Positions 44,292 to 56,779 are shown, counted from the stretch's first letter. The stretch is 64,000 nucleotides of DNA from Galerina marginata (GCA_023014335.1 JAECYW010000004.1:558001-622000), one strand, 5' to 3'. A program made the numbers and translations. Notes: generated by a model from the sequence alone, not told the origin.

Positions 44292-46534
44292 CTACCCCTC
44301 CTTAACGACCTCCCTAACACTCTCCGCAAAAATCGCACACCCCTTCCTCATATCCTCCTTGCTCACATTCAACGGCGGTATAAACCTCACGACCTCATAC
44401 ACGCTCGTCGTGAGCAAGAGCATGCCTTTCTCGATGCACTTCTTCGCCACGCGGGCCGCCATGTTCTTCGGGTGTCGGCCGCTTTTATCGTCGCTTGAAC
44501 TTGGGGAGGCGAACTCGACGCCGACCATGAGTCCGCGCCCGCGCACGTCGAGGATGTGTGGTTTTAGGAGGGGGTCGTATTTTAGGGCGTTGAGTGATGA
44601 GAAGAGCTCGTGTGATCTGTCATGTTGGGTGTTGAGTGGAAAAGGAAAGGAAGAAGAAAAGACAGAAACGAAGCGGACCTGGTGTTCACGTTTTCCAAGA
44701 TGTTCTCCTCGCACATGACCTTGTTGACCGCTACGGCTGCGGCGCATGATACGGCGTTGCCTGCGTAGGTGCCGCCCTGCAGATAGAATAAATTTTAGTA
44801 TAGCACGCTGAGACGAGAGGAGAGGAAGAGGAAGACGCGTACCATCGAACCAGGCACGAGCTTGTCCGTCAGCTCGCGCCGGCTCACAACGCCGCTAATC
44901 GGGAAACCGTTGCCCAAACCCTACAAACGACCGGGTCAGTCAAGCCAAAACAAGCGCGAATTTAATCTTAGACAAACTTTAGCAATAACCATAATATCCG
45001 GCCTCACCCCACTCTCCCCAACCGCAAACCACGCCCCCGTCCTCCCAACTCCACTCTGCACCTCATCCACAATAAGCATCATCCCATGCCTATCACACCG
45101 CTCCCTCAACCCCTGCAAAAACTCAGGCGGCGCGGGGACGTACCCGCCCTCGCCGAGGACGGGCTCGACGAGGATGGCGGCTGTGTCGGATGGGGCGGTT
45201 TGTTGGGAGAGGAGGAGGTCGAGCTGGGTGAGGGAGAGGGAGGAGAGGGTGGTGGTTGGGGTTGAGGGGGGGAGGGAGGATTGGTGCCAGTAGGGGAAGG
45301 GGATTGAGAATACGCCGGGCTTGGGGTGGAGAGTGGGTGAGTGGGTTGGAGGGGGAGAGGGGGGGGCTTACCATGAGTGGGTGTGAGCCTGCGGAGTAGA
45401 TTGTTTTGCTCTTTGTCACGGCCATAGCGCCGAACGTGCGTCCGTGGTACGCGCCTACGAGAAAACGCGTTCAGTTGTCTGCTTTCTGTGCGAGGCGTGG
45501 AAGAGAAGAAAGGAGAACGCGTACCCTGCATGCAGATGATATTCTGCCGCTTCGTGAACAGCCGCGCCATCTTGATCGATGCTTCGACGGCTTCAGACCC
45601 CGAGTTCCAGAAGAAGAACGAGTCGAGGGAAGGGTCGGGCATGATAGGTAAGAGGCGCTCAATGAGCCTGAGGTACGGCTCGTGAAGCGCGATGCTGCAC
45701 TGTGAATGACAGGTGAAAGGTGTGAGGAATTACGGCATGGAAGTGTAGTGTAAGAGGAAGAGGACATACCTGCGAGTGCACGAGCTGCATGCATTGGTCT
45801 GCGGCGGCTTTGCTGACTATTGGATGGGCGTGTCCTGGGGGATGATCGAAGTGTTAGCATCAGTATGGGTGCACTGCGGAGCAGGTTTGGGTCGGGTGAC
45901 CGTTGGAAAGAAAAGAGAAGATACGAGAAGGTGGACGGAACATTTGCGATGTCTCTGGGAAATGAAAGTGCCCAGGGTGAGTGGTTTCAATGGAATCCTC
46001 GAAGAGATAACCTGATGCTCATGCCAGGGTATACATCCTCGAAGAGCGAACCAGACTCACATGCCCGGGCACTTATCCTCGAAGAGCGAACCAGATGCCC
46101 ACGCAGGGCGGGAACCAACGCACCAACCAACGCAATCCTCCCAGAAAAATGAACGCGATTGACAAAAAACACTCACCCAAACCCGTAACGCCAATCCCAG
46201 TCGTGAAATCCAGATATCTTTTCCCATCGTCATATACGACATACGAGCCTTCGCCCTTGGTCATGATGCCCTGCGTGATGCGGCCAAGGCCCTTAGTAAC
46301 ATGCTTCACGCCGAAGTCATGCAAGTCCTCTGGGGGTTCCGAATTCGTCGTCAGGCGTCTGAGGTTGTTCTGCGTGTGCTGCATGGCCACAACGCCAGAA
46401 CTGAGTGGGATACTGTTTGAAACAAAACAAGATGAGCACAAGACATCGATATCCATGACGCACGATGAGACAAACGATAAGATTGAGCCGGATCGGCCGC
46501 GACGAGCGGCGGGGATCAGACGTGCTCTGAACAT
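44292..46534 (-). CDS. Class-III PLP aminotransferase (4-aminobutyrate aminotransferase-like)
   Basis: Nine exons (46464-46534, 46177-46412, 45770-45834, 45525-45699, 45372-45454, 44978-45319, 44843-44920, 44679-44776, 44292-44616) join to 490 aa. Fold-type-I class-III marks: '[18 protein letters not shown]', '[18 protein letters not shown]', '[12 protein letters not shown]', '[18 protein letters not shown]', PLP lysine K324 ('VIAK' at an exon end, then '[11 protein letters not shown]'), '[13 protein letters not shown]' and '[11 protein letters not shown]'. The Arg-rich N-terminus ([17 protein letters not shown]) looks like a mitochondrial presequence. Reaction inferred: amino transfer from GABA or a similar omega-amine to 2-oxoglutarate; the substrate is not fixed by sequence alone. 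Intron 2 is long (342 nt) and repeat-filled. A broken mirror copy is at 51985-53566. Confidence 0.9.
45990..46140. repeat. Three repeat modules inside aminotransferase intron 2
   Basis: Units starting 'atcctcgaagagataac', 'atcctcgaagagcgaaccaga' and 'tatcctcgaagagcgaacca' occur in a row, each about 40 bp and ending in 'gctcatgccagg', 'actcacatgcccgg' and 'gcccacgcaggg' respectively. They are the likely source of the array at 46711-47590. Confidence 0.7.
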
Positions 46535-46710
46535 TGCGCTGGGTGGTGGTGGAGGGAAGTATGACGCGGAAACGAGGAACGGAGCATTATATACTCAGGT
46601 GTGGAGGTTGGGTCAAGCGACCGTGAGGGGTGAGAACTGTTCGCTAAACGGTTCCACCGCCGGCCGAACGGTTGCCCGGTGATCTGCTTTCTCACCGCAA
46701 CCCCGAAGAG

Positions 46711-47590
46711 AGGCATTCTATCTATCCTCGAAGGGATATTCTAATGCTCATGCCAGTGTGTTTAACCTCGAAGAGCCAGACGCTTTCACACCGCCTACCC
46801 CGAAGAGACTGGTGCAGAACAATTGGTGGCAAGAAAATGCTCCCTGCCATGCCAACTCTATCCTCGAAGAGATAGCCAGGTGCTCATGCCAGGTCGTTTA
46901 TCCTCGAAGAGCTAGCCAGACTCACATGCCAGTTCTCTTATCCTCGAAGAGTCACCCAGGTGCCCACGCTGACAGGAAAAGCATCGGCGAGCTCTCAACT
47001 AAAAAGCTCATTTGAAATATTCCGGTGACAGTCGCGCGCGTCCTCCGCCACCGTGCCCAGGTGACTTGCATGCAGTACCGCTTTACTGTTACTATCTATC
47101 CTCGAAGAGCTGCCCTGGTGCTCGTGCCAGGGCGAAGAGCTAGGCTGATTCACATGCCTGCCCATTTATCCTCGAAGAGCGATTCAGGTGCCCACGCTGG
47201 GCAGGAAAAAAATTATATCCCAACGACCCGCGGTCTCTTCAGAAAAGGAACTTCGAAGAGAAAATATATTCAGCTTGACCCGTAACACCGATTCAAGTTC
47301 CTGCACTCAACGAGCCCCCACTGGGCAGTGGCATGGCCGTGCTTACGTCCTCTCTAGCGGGGCCCAAGCTGTGGCGCTTCATCTTTATCTATCGTGATAC
47401 AGTACGTCTCCCGAGATCCGAGATTTGATTCATACCAGAGAATCTATGGAGATCCATGGCTAGAAACTGAGTGGATGGCCTTACTCATGCCAAGGTGTCA
47501 TCCTCGTAGATTTAATCAGACTCACAGACCCGGTTAGTTATCCTCGAAGAGGGGCCTAGGAGCCCACGCTCCGTCGTTCTCCCCAGAAAA
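46711..47590. repeat. Degenerate array of three alternating 'tatcctcgaagag' modules
   Basis: At least nine copies of 'tatcctcgaagag' (for example near 46717, 46859, 46891, 46940, 47096, 47168 and 47540) alternate between versions ending 'tgctcatgccag', 'ctcacatgccag' and 'gcccacgctg'. The same three-step order as in aminotransferase intron 2 is repeated about three to four times, each round followed by an 'aggaaaa' A-rich stretch. Spacing is irregular, so it is a higher-order, partly eroded array rather than a satellite. Confidence 0.65.
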
Positions 47591-47611
47591 AAACAAAATT
47601 AAAATATACTC

Positions 47612-47705
47612 GCCTTGACCCGTAACACTTACGAGTCGGACATGATGCCTTGTGATGCGGACCATGTCCTAGGTGATGTGTCAATGCTTCACGCCAAAAT
47701 CTGTA
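47612..47705 (-). pseudogene. Aminotransferase exon 2 fragment
   Basis: 'cttgacccgtaacac', 'gacatgatgccttgtgatgc' and 'aacatgcttcacgcc'-like wording match exon 2 of the aminotransferase (46177-46412) in the same orientation. It follows the intron-derived array just as exon 2 follows intron 2, so whole intron-exon blocks were copied. Confidence 0.6.
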
Positions 47706-49664
47706 GGCGCTAATAGAATGTCCAGAGTACAATGATTTATTAATAAAGTCTTCAAGCTTGCGACTCTGATATTCTTCCACGACGGGCTGGTCCCTATATG
47801 AAGATGTCCACAACAAGTTCGGAAACCTGTAAAAAGCTAATTGAGTCAACTTGAAGCACAAGCGGATGTGTGCAAGGATGGTGGATCTCACCGCCTTCGA
47901 AGTTCGTGCCGCAGCCAGACTTTCGTGCTTTTAAATAAAACTGGATCGCATTTCTACTCCATTTCGATAGCAAGACGAGGGCGCACATCCCGCCTACTCT
48001 TATCAAGGAAATTGGTGCAGTCGTTCTATTAATATTAAGATCTTAAGACCTTAATCGCTTACATCCTCTCTAGCGGGGCCCAATCTGGGCCACAGCGATT
48101 CGTTTCCCCAAAAATTAATCCAAAATTAATTTCATTCATTCTTCGAGAAAATTCAAACAGTCTAGAGAAACAAACCTTCGTCCCCTTCTTCCCTCGTCCC
48201 CATACCCTATTTCTCCAGATAAGTTGACACTAAACACAGCCTCGGACGCTGCGTGTGTCAGACAGCCGTATAATATGTCCCGCTTCACCGTCCATCTTTG
48301 TTACCAGAAGGCCTGCATCTCTCGTCTTGCAGCTCTGCCAGTAGTGATTTGTAAACAATTTCCTCCCGATGAGTTATACTATAAGCGTCTCCTCCCCCCC
48401 ACTCCAATCTGACCTCCTTCCTCTTAGATTTTAGTACGCACTTCTCGACCCTTCGCATCATATCATTTCCTGATGCTACGCATTCGAAGGTGACTATTCA
48501 AATTCGGCGTGTGTCGAATTGTAATCATAATGTATGATCCCTCTAATCGCTTTGGGCCAGCATGGAACTGGAAATGGAGTACCACGTTCTAGTCGCATAA
48601 TGAAGTCTGACGCTAGAATTGATTTCTGATAAAGAAAGCAGGTATAAACTTTTATTAAATATGTGCAGGTAATTGTTTTGCTGTACTAGTTATGGCGGTC
48701 TGGAAGCGTCTGACATGCCTAGCGCCAGACATGCCTAACGGACGGAGTCTTCCTGGTAGGTTGCCATCCTCTAACTTGAATGGCCGATTTTTGAACGACC
48801 ACACGTTGTGATCTTGTTATATAGGCGGTTGTAAATTCTTCGTTACCCAATTATTGGATACCATGATTGATAGAAACCTTGTTACTGTCGTATTTAGAGT
48901 CTCTGCTGAGAGTTACCGAGTGTGGCTGCTAAGTATCTGTTCGATGCTTCAAATACTCATTTCCACATCCGCATTCGACTGGTTCGAAGTCTGAAGTTCT
49001 CTGAACTTTCCTGCAAGGAGATGAATGCGGCATTCCAGTCATCCAAGACACGAGAGGTCGGTTCGCACAAATCAAGGTTCTCTTTTTCGTTCATATATCT
49101 CGCTATCGCCCATACGTACGTCAAATTTCAGACAGTGGGAAACTGGGCGAGAAACTCTGCGATCAATTTAGGCGCCTTGTGTGTAATACAAGTGTATGTT
49201 ATAAGTCCATAAATATTTGTCAGAACGTGTCTCTATGGGAAAGCGCTCATTTTAATTATCAAACCTTAGATGATTATTGCGTGGAGCAAGAAGGCAGAGG
49301 TGATTCAGAAGAAGGCAGAGGTTGAGCCAAGACCGAGCGGTAAACAGGATTTCTCACCGGTTTCGAGGACCCCAGAGACCACGGCGCGACGGGCGTCGAC
49401 GACACTTCTTTCCTAATACGTATAGGTTATGTAACTCAGGGAGCATGTGAAATGTGGACTCCGGACACCAGTTTTGATGGTTGTACTCCGTTCAGGCAAG
49501 TACAGGTTTATTAACAGACGATTCCAACAAACGGACTATTCGAGGCAAGCTACTCTAAATGTATTCGTGGCATACTTATATCACGTTGCTGAATGACAGA
49601 ACATTCTGCGCGACGCCTTGGCGACGCCTGTTGACCTCAGGCTAATCCCCCACAGCGACTACCT
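47706..49664. other. Intergenic spacer, no supported gene
   Basis: About 2 kb. A 31-bp near-identical pair 'gcttacgtcctctctagcgg...' occurs at 47341 and 48058. A minus-strand stretch near 47700-47900 reads 'LTQLAFYRFPNLLWTS', LRR-like but isolated. An ORF at 48922-49212 has no ATG start and no known relatives by eye. Confidence 0.4.
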
Positions 49665-51545
49665 ATGACCATCCCCCAGATAAACGGCGATGTCTACTCT
49701 CATCTTTTCTCTTACGTATCGTCTCCGGCTGATCTCCTCGCGGTCAGTCTTGCAAGCAAAGAGCTATCCTCCCTGGCCGAGCCCGAGCTTATCTATCGTT
49801 CAATCCGATGCCGCCTCGAGAACAACGCTGTTTGGGAGCACCTGATCGCCAATCCATTGCATGCATCACGAGTGCGCGAGCTCGAGATACAAAGGGAGAA
49901 CCCTTCTGGATATGGCCCTTTGGACGAGAGCGAGCGATTCGCTGGGAAGGACTCAACCTTCAAGGAAAATAAAGACATGATAGAGCGAAAACCTGTGACT
50001 CGCCGACAAGTAGAACCCTCAGAACGTCTTTTGATCCAAGCTCTTCACGCTATGATCAATCTCGAAAGTTTTACCTGGGACCGATGGGTCCCCGTTGTTA
50101 ACGTCGGACATGAGGTACTGGGGGCTAAAAAGGAGAGCACACCGGAGGCTGACACCGTTCCGGAGACATACCAAGAAGATATTTGGACCGCGCTCAGAGA
50201 CTACACCCAAATACGAAGATTAAGCGTCGTAGATCTCGGTACGCATGAGACTGTGGTCCCGAACGCTCACAGAATTTTCGACAGCGCGGTGCGTAAGACG
50301 GCCATTGACTCACGTTATCGTTGATGCCAACTCGCTGCTTCAACAGATGTTTACGCTCAGGAATCTCACACATGTTAACTTGAAGATATACCACCCGTCA
50401 GACGACGAGGTACAGGTGGGAAATGTGGTAGGCAATGCTGATGATGATGACGACGAGGAGCGCGACTTGCCACCTGGCAGAGTAGACATTTCTCGCCTTC
50501 AGACTTTTCTTCTCCAGTGCCCAGTCATTCAGGTATGGCCTACCTATTCTTGTGGTCTTCCAATCCTTGAAACGTAACACAGAGTCTTACTTTAGCTATT
50601 TTCGATCGCCTTTTCTTCGATTTTGGCGGTAATCCCTTTACAGATCTGAGTCCTATTCTTTCGTCTGCCTACTGGCCCAGTCTCTCTTATTTGAGCCTTT
50701 CAGATATTATCGTCGATGCTGGAGTTATGACTACATTTTTAAACAACCATCCAAGCATTCGATCCCTCGCAGGTCACCTCTCGATGTCGGACAATAAACT
50801 CCCGGACATTCCATTTTCACTGGATATCCCCGGAATCAGCCACGACGCCTTTGCAAACCTTGAAACTCTTAGGTTTCCTCCAGCACTAGCTAGACAATTC
50901 CTCCAAGTATACAAACGATCATCGTCCATCAGGGAGATTGGCACTCTTGAGCCTTGTGACTGGGATGCAGTCGAAGACGAAGAAGACGAGTACAATCCTG
51001 CGTTCGACGCCGTGTGGGGTGCTCCTACCTCTGAACCCAGCCACGATTCTGATGATGTGGGCGAAAATCGACATGGAAACCTTCTGGAAGGCTTAACGCA
51101 TCTGCGGTCTCTTACTGTGCGAGATGTCCATAGTTTGGCGCAGTTTGAGAAGTTGGCAAAATCTACGCCAAATTTGGAAATGCTTCAATTCGAGGGACAC
51201 TGTTTGACGACACTTGTAAGGCGACTCTCATTCCAGCTGCAGGCATCTATCAAGTTTCTTACAAGTTCGATTTTACAGTATAAAATGAAGACTCCGCACC
51301 ATGAATTGCTGCCTTATCTCTCCAAATGGCCTCGTTTGACAGCATTCAGAGCGTTTATTCTCTGGCCACAGAACGCCAGCGAATTACCACCGGAGGCAAC
51401 CTCGGCAATTGTTGAGGACGTTACGGCTGCATGTCCTTCCCTAACGGAGGTGTCCTGGATAGATGGAAGTTTGGCGAGGTTAGTCAAGGATGAAAATGGG
51501 TCAGTGATTTTGGAGTTCGCGGGCAGAAAGCACACTGCTATGTAA
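49665..51545 (+). CDS. F-box/LRR-like protein, four exons
   Basis: Exons 49665-50288, 50347-50532, 50583-51215 and 51279-51545 join in phase 0 to 569 aa. The N-terminus 'PQINGDVYSHLFSYVSSPADLLAVSLASKELSSLAEPELIYRSI' is an F-box-like helical bundle. LRR-like segments follow ('LRNLTHVNLKIY', 'WPSLSYLSLSDIIVDAGVM', 'LTHLRSLTVRDVHSL', 'TPNLEMLQFEGH'), interrupted by two acidic insertions. The last intron (51216-51278, GTAAGG...TTTTACAG) is a multiple of three and could be retained without a stop. It lies in the spacer between the two arms and has no mirror copy. Likely an SCF substrate adaptor. Confidence 0.78.
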
Positions 51546-51984
51546 GGGAAAAGAAATATAAGAAGTGTCTTTCACAACGTGACAAGTAAAGAGCTGATTT
51601 CTACCGACAGTCCTGATGGGAGTTGAGGAGTGCAGTCGAAGCATAAATTCATATTTTTGTTATTTAACATCCCCCCCACCTCACTTCGACATTTGGATCG
51701 ACCCCCACTTGCACTATCATGTGACCAAGTGCCAAAGGCTTGGAGTAATCTAAACGTACAGGCCAATGGGTTGCGCGTTCAAGTAAAAATGACGACCAGG
51801 ACGAGCTGCAGTCGGAGTTCGGATGTTTCACAACCACGACCACGACATGATGGACAAAAGCTATAAAAGCAAACTCCATCTTATCTCTGGACTGGATTTC
51901 CCTGGGGCCCAATTGGCGACTGGTTTTGGGATGAACTTTTGGTGATCACTGATACGCTCGAGAAAAGCGGCACTGGTCTGATTG
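51546..51984. other. Intergenic, nothing recognised
   Basis: About 440 bp between the F-box gene stop and the start of aminotransferase homology; no ORF of note. Confidence 0.45.
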
Positions 51985-52760
51985 TCACCCGACCTAACCC
52001 TGCTCCGCTCCGCCCCCCAGGACACGCCCGCCCAATAGTCAGCAAAGCAGCCGTAGACCAATGCATGCAGCTCGTGCACTCGCCCTCACTACACTTCCAT
52101 AAGGTAATTCCTCACGCCCTGCACCCGTCATTCACAGTGCAGCATCGCGCCAATGCCCCCGGCTCATCGAGCGTTTTCTGCCAGTCACTAGTCATGCACT
52201 AGTCATGCCTAACCCCTCCCTCGACTCGTTCTTCTTCTGGAACTCGGGGCCCGAAGTGTCGATTAAGATGGCGCGGTTGTTCACGAAGCGGCAGAATATT
52301 ATTTGTATGCAGGGTACGCTCTCGCCTCTTCTCTCTCACCGCCTCGCACAGAACAGACAACTGAACGCGTTCTTCCGCTAGGTGCTTAAGTGCTTATTAC
52401 GGTCGCATGTTCGGCGCTATGGCAGTGACGAAGAGCAAGGCGATCTACTCCGCGGGGTCTCAACCCCCTCATGGTAAGCCCTCCTCCCCCTCCTCTCCCT
52501 GAAAAACCCACTCACCCCTTCTCCCCCAGCCCGGCGTATTTTCAATCCCCTTCCCCTACTGGCACCAATCCTCCCTCCACCCATCCACACCCACCTCTCC
52601 TCTCTCCTCCTTCTCCCTCCAACAGCTAGACCTCCTCTTAGCACAACAGACCGCCCCAGCAGACACAGCCACCATCCTCGTCGAGTCCGTCCTCGGCGAT
52701 GGCGGGTACGTGCCCGAAACACCCCAAACATCCATCAATCCATCCTCCCTCCCAAAAAAA
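51985..52760 (+). pseudogene. Aminotransferase pseudogene, N-terminal half (exons 3-6)
   Basis: On the plus strand the copy of intron 2 end and exon 3 begins at 52021 (GACACGCCC...). Fragments of exon 4 ('SFFFWNSG' followed by a deletion to '[20 protein letters not shown]'), exon 5 ('[16 protein letters not shown]' with a frameshift after it) and exon 6 to 'VLGDGGYVP' follow. Deletions and frameshifts rule out a product. Orientation is the one expected for the mirror arm. Confidence 0.82.
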
Positions 52761-52784
52761 AACACCAATTCGTCGCCCACATCC

Positions 52785-53566
52785 TCAGTCCTCCTTAACA
52801 ACCTCCCTAACACTCTCCGCAAAGATCGCACACCCCTTCTTCATATCCTCCTTGCTCACATTCAGCGGCGGTATAAACCTGACGACCTCATATACGCTCG
52901 TCGTGAGTAGGAGCATGCCCTTCTCGATGCACTTCTTGGCTACGCGGGCCGCCATGTTCTTCGGGTGTTGGGTGCTTTTATCATCGCTTGAACTTGGGGC
53001 AGCGAACTCGACGCCGACCATGAGCCCGCGCCCGCGCACGTCGAGGATGTGCGCTTTAGGAGGGGGTCGTATTTTAGGGCGTTGAGCGTTGAGAAGAGCT
53101 CGTGCGATCTGGTGTTCACGTTCTCCAAGATGTTCGCCTCGCACATGACCTTGTTGATCGCGACGGCGGCGGCGCAGGAGACGGCGTTGCCTGCGTAGGT
53201 GCTGCCCTGCAGATAGAGTAAATTTTAGTATAGCACGCTGAGATGAGAGGAGAGGAAGAGGAAGACGCGTACCATCAACCCAGGCATGAGCTTGTCCGTC
53301 AGCTCGCGCCGGCTCATAACACCGCTGATCGGGAACCCGTTCCCTAAGCCCTACAAACCAAAAGCGTCAGTCAAGCCCAAACCAGCACGAATTTAACCTT
53401 CGACAAACATTGGCGACAACCATAATATCCGGGCGCACCCCGCTCTCCTCCTCAACAGCAAACCACGCCCCCCTCCCCGCCCCACTCTGCACCTCATCCA
53501 CGATCAACATCATCCCATGCTTATCACACCGCTCCCTCAACCCCTGCAAAAACTCAGGCGGCGCGG
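52785..53566 (-). pseudogene. Aminotransferase pseudogene, C-terminal half, inverted
   Basis: The minus strand carries exons 9 to 6 of the aminotransferase: '[18 protein letters not shown]', '[11 protein letters not shown]', '[14 protein letters not shown]' and '[11 protein letters not shown]', ending with a stop at 52785. It points the opposite way to the N-terminal half just to its left. Homology stops abruptly at about 53566 inside exon 6. Confidence 0.82.
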
Positions 53567-54024
53567 AATTTAAAATTAGCTGGAGAACGGCGAGAACAAC
53601 TCGAGTATGTATTTGTACACGATCAAGCCCAAAACAAGTGTATGAAGTGCGTGAATTGGAATATCTATACATATGATGCGAAGTCAAGTAAAGGAATTAA
53701 GAGGTATGGGTTGAAAATGGTGCCGGCGGTCGTCTCGATTAGGCGCGCAACTCGAATCGGGTTTGCCTAATTTATTCTTCCACAACTTCCGCGGCATCTC
53801 TAACGCCATTAATATCAGAGATAGACAATACTTAGACCTCACGAATTAACGGACTGATTTATAGCTAGGTCGGAGCGCATAGCACGACAAATTTATACAT
53901 AAGCAAAAAAATATACGGTTACAAAATATCTGGGTAGTCTAAATTGCAGACACTGGTTCTTCTGGTTCTGATATCACTGCTGGACTGGCCTCATCCGTAA
54001 TATTTGTGCGTTTGGATGTCAAAG
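53567..54024. other. Intergenic; breakpoint and mirror flank
   Basis: From 53567 to about 53755 the DNA is unrelated to the aminotransferase. From about 53757 it is the reverse complement of the NACHT C 3' flank (43630-43822). Confidence 0.5.
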
Positions 54025-56678
54025 TTAACGCCGGCGCATCACTTTGCTCAAGGCTGTGATTGCCCTTCTTATGCGTTTACCTGTTTTGGGGTGCTCAGCG
54101 ACGGTCTGTGCTTCATCCGGCTGTGCTCTGTTTGGTGTAATGGGGTCTTTCTGTAATTTTGGCAGCGATAAGCGAAAATATATGAAGCAGTCGATAAAAC
54201 TGACATTGAGATACAGGTTGATAGCATCGTGGAGTAACTCGATCTCCACACGAAATTCGGGCAGTTTCTCCTCCATCTTCTGAGCGAGCATGGAGCGGGA
54301 GAGCTCAGCAAGCATTGGATTGTAGTCCGCATTTGAGAGGTAGAAAGGAAGACCTCGAATCGCAAACTCCAAAGCCCCCTCATCATCGGGTCTGGGCATG
54401 TAATCATCACCCATGTCGTCGGATGTTTCATTGTGGTTGTTCTCCTTCTGTTTTCCATGTTCATCTTCTGAGCTATGTCGGCTATATATATTCTTTAGCA
54501 AATTTAATTTTGGACCTGGGCACTTGGACTCACAATGCTAGAACAACCTTAAGCAGGTGCATGGACAGTGATGCATACATCCCACCATTTACAAAGTACC
54601 CCCCTGCACGTTCCTGATCACGGAGGTACACCTGAATTGCAGTCATGCTGGAAGTAGTTGTTAATATAATAAAGATGACGAATTTAACCCTGAAGACCCG
54701 GTCCAATATTTTCCATTCATTCGAGATATCCATGATTTCGGGATGCATGACTGCAGTAGCCACATGTCCACCGCTTTTAGGATTCTCCTTGTGAAGGGCA
54801 CGACATACATGCTTGCATATTAAATCTGAAGCGACCTCCCAGGAGCGGGAATGGTGAGCTTTTAAACTCCTCGTAGGACCTAAATATTCCAGTGTATATG
54901 CTTCCTTGATACTTATCAGTGAAAAAAAAGACGCAGAAAGTTGAGAAGCAGACCTGAGTCTCGAACCAGTCACGCAGGTACACCATCGTGGTATAGTTCA
55001 AAAGGGCAGACCGTAAGTAATTATTTTGCAAGCGCTTAATTAACTTTGATGCCCATTTTACTGGGTCAAAATCAAAGCAATCACAGAGTAATTCTGCCGT
55101 CGGAGATGCTTTAAGGATCACACTATTAAAGAATAAAAATACAATGTCGTGGCCTACAAGACAAAGAAAGACAACAAAGTCAAGCTTTATGGACCAATTA
55201 CAAGAGATTTACTTACAATCAAATGGATCCTCCGGGCTGCCAGTGTCAGAGTATTCCCGTATATATCGCAGGAAATGTCGTGCAATGCGTTCGCGGGCTA
55301 TGCCTTCATCTACATGAAAATCCTTGGAGCGAGATGAGTCGAGGAGAAAGTCCTGAAGTGAAGCATGCGGGATATGAAGCTTTTCTTCATCATGGTCTTC
55401 GACCTCGCTTTTGAGGGCCGGTACATGCAGGACAGAATGTAAATCAATCAGGACACATTGGACTTCTCCACGAGGATAAGATAGCATTCTCTCAATCTGA
55501 CGAGCAGTAAAGTTGCTAAGAAACATGAGTAAACTTATAATTTCCAGCGCTGTGCGAAGGTGCTCCTTCAAGACCAGGCTGAAAATTTGGCAATACAGAG
55601 CATCAAGCTCAGCAAACGGGGTGGCAGTCCCAGCAGCAGCGATACCAAGAATAATGTCAAGTTGTTTATTCGGCCTCTGGCGGGAGGACTTCACGAATTT
55701 CACGACGGTAGCCGCATAAATAAACTGTCCGGATGATTTGCGGACCAGGCTATTGATGTCGTCGTTGGAAGGCCAGATAGGTGGGAGAAGTGAGCGCAGT
55801 TCATGTGTCCTTTTCACAGACTCGAAGCTCTCGACCAAGAAGAGCCTGATATCATCGTCAGGACGGTACTTCTCATCTAAAGTGAGTCGGTCAGTCATTG
55901 CGAGTAGAGGTTGATCGTTGAAAGAGTCCCGGATGGCCTTTTCGGGTCGGCTGGCAATGAGGAAACAGAGAGGAATAGGAAATTTCGAAACGGAATCGGC
56001 GATGAGTTTGAGAATGTATTGCTGGGCCTCTGGTTTGTCACATTCGTCAAGGCCATCAAAGATGACAACCATTGGATTGTCGAATTGCTCCTGCTCACTA
56101 TGTTCGAACACTTCGTTCAATGGTTGGATGATAAGGGAGTTAATCTGAGTTTGTAGGGAACGACTAAAGATGTAAGGGTCTGATTCGACCGCTGATTCGA
56201 CGGGGCCCCGTAGCTGTGGGATAACGGTGCATAGCTGATAGGCCAAAGACGCGATTAGGCGTTCTTCGTCATTGCGGCCAGCTGCACTTCGGGACCAGAA
56301 AAAGCTGGCGGCCAAACATCCTGATTTGTGGCATAATTCAGCGATTTTCTGTGCAATCGCCGATTTCCCGACTCCGGCGGCGCCGTTAAGCCACTTGATG
56401 AACGTGGTCTTCTGGCCATCTTCAACCCAGTCGATAATGGCCTGGATTACTGCCACACGAGTTTCGGGATGGCATTTGGGAGGATCGTACTCGAGGCGTT
56501 CGCGTGAGTCGTGGAATGCGCCAGGAGCTATATGATTGTCCCAGATGTCTTTGCCTGGACAAACACGGTTGAGATATCGAAACATCTGTGATGGGTATAG
56601 CATACCTGTCTTCGGATTCTGTGTGATAGCCGTGAAATTTCCTCCATGGATCGAGATGTTCTTGGAATTGTTGAGCAT
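54025..56678 (-). CDS. NACHT NTPase (NLR-like), copy D
   Basis: Exons 56606-56678, 55217-56554, 54954-55153, 54534-54904, 54205-54481 and 54025-54150 join to 794 aa. Start motif 'MLNNSKNISIHGGNFTAITQ', exon 1 ending 'NPKT' as in copy C. Walker A GAAGVGKS, Walker B VVIFDGLDE, 'LIASRPE', 'FIYAATVVKFV', 'PFAELDALYCQIF'. The EETD run is absent. The C-terminal region has 'CFDFDPVKWASKLIKRL', 'YLGPTRSLKAHHSRSWEVA' and 'YLRDQERAGGYFVNGG', with the basic end 'KRIRRAITALSKVMRRR'. It is intact and in the mirror position of copy C, though neighbours on this arm are pseudogenes. The ORF is open upstream of the chosen ATG, so a longer N-terminus is possible but lacks the family pattern. Confidence 0.86.
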
Positions 56679-56779
56679 ACTAGGCGCAAGGTGGGCGGGG
56701 AAAGCAGCTCGACCTTGCTGGTGGCAAGTAAGAACAAAAAGCCAGATACTCTTCACAGCCTAAGGCCTCAGGCTTGACA

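Larger units (their letters stand above)
32040..46534 (+). repeat. Left arm of a large imperfect inverted repeat
   Basis: Gene order on this arm is NACHT B (+), ADAL (-), F-box (+), NACHT C (+), aminotransferase (-). Each gene has a counterpart in reverse order and opposite strand at 51985-64000. Homology extends into intergenic flanks (for example 43630-43822 with 53757-53950). Confidence 0.85.

Noticed and set aside
46711..47590. CRISPR-like array
   Set aside because: The repeats are diverged, irregularly spaced and fall into three alternating types; the genome is eukaryotic and no cas genes are near.
48922..49212. 96-codon ORF in the spacer
   Set aside because: No ATG start, no homology by eye, no splice partners.
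56679..56756. Upstream ATG of NACHT D adding about 26 residues (MKSIWLFVLTC...)
   Set aside because: Only copy D is open here; in the family the conserved start is the motif Met, and the region corresponds to the 5' leader.
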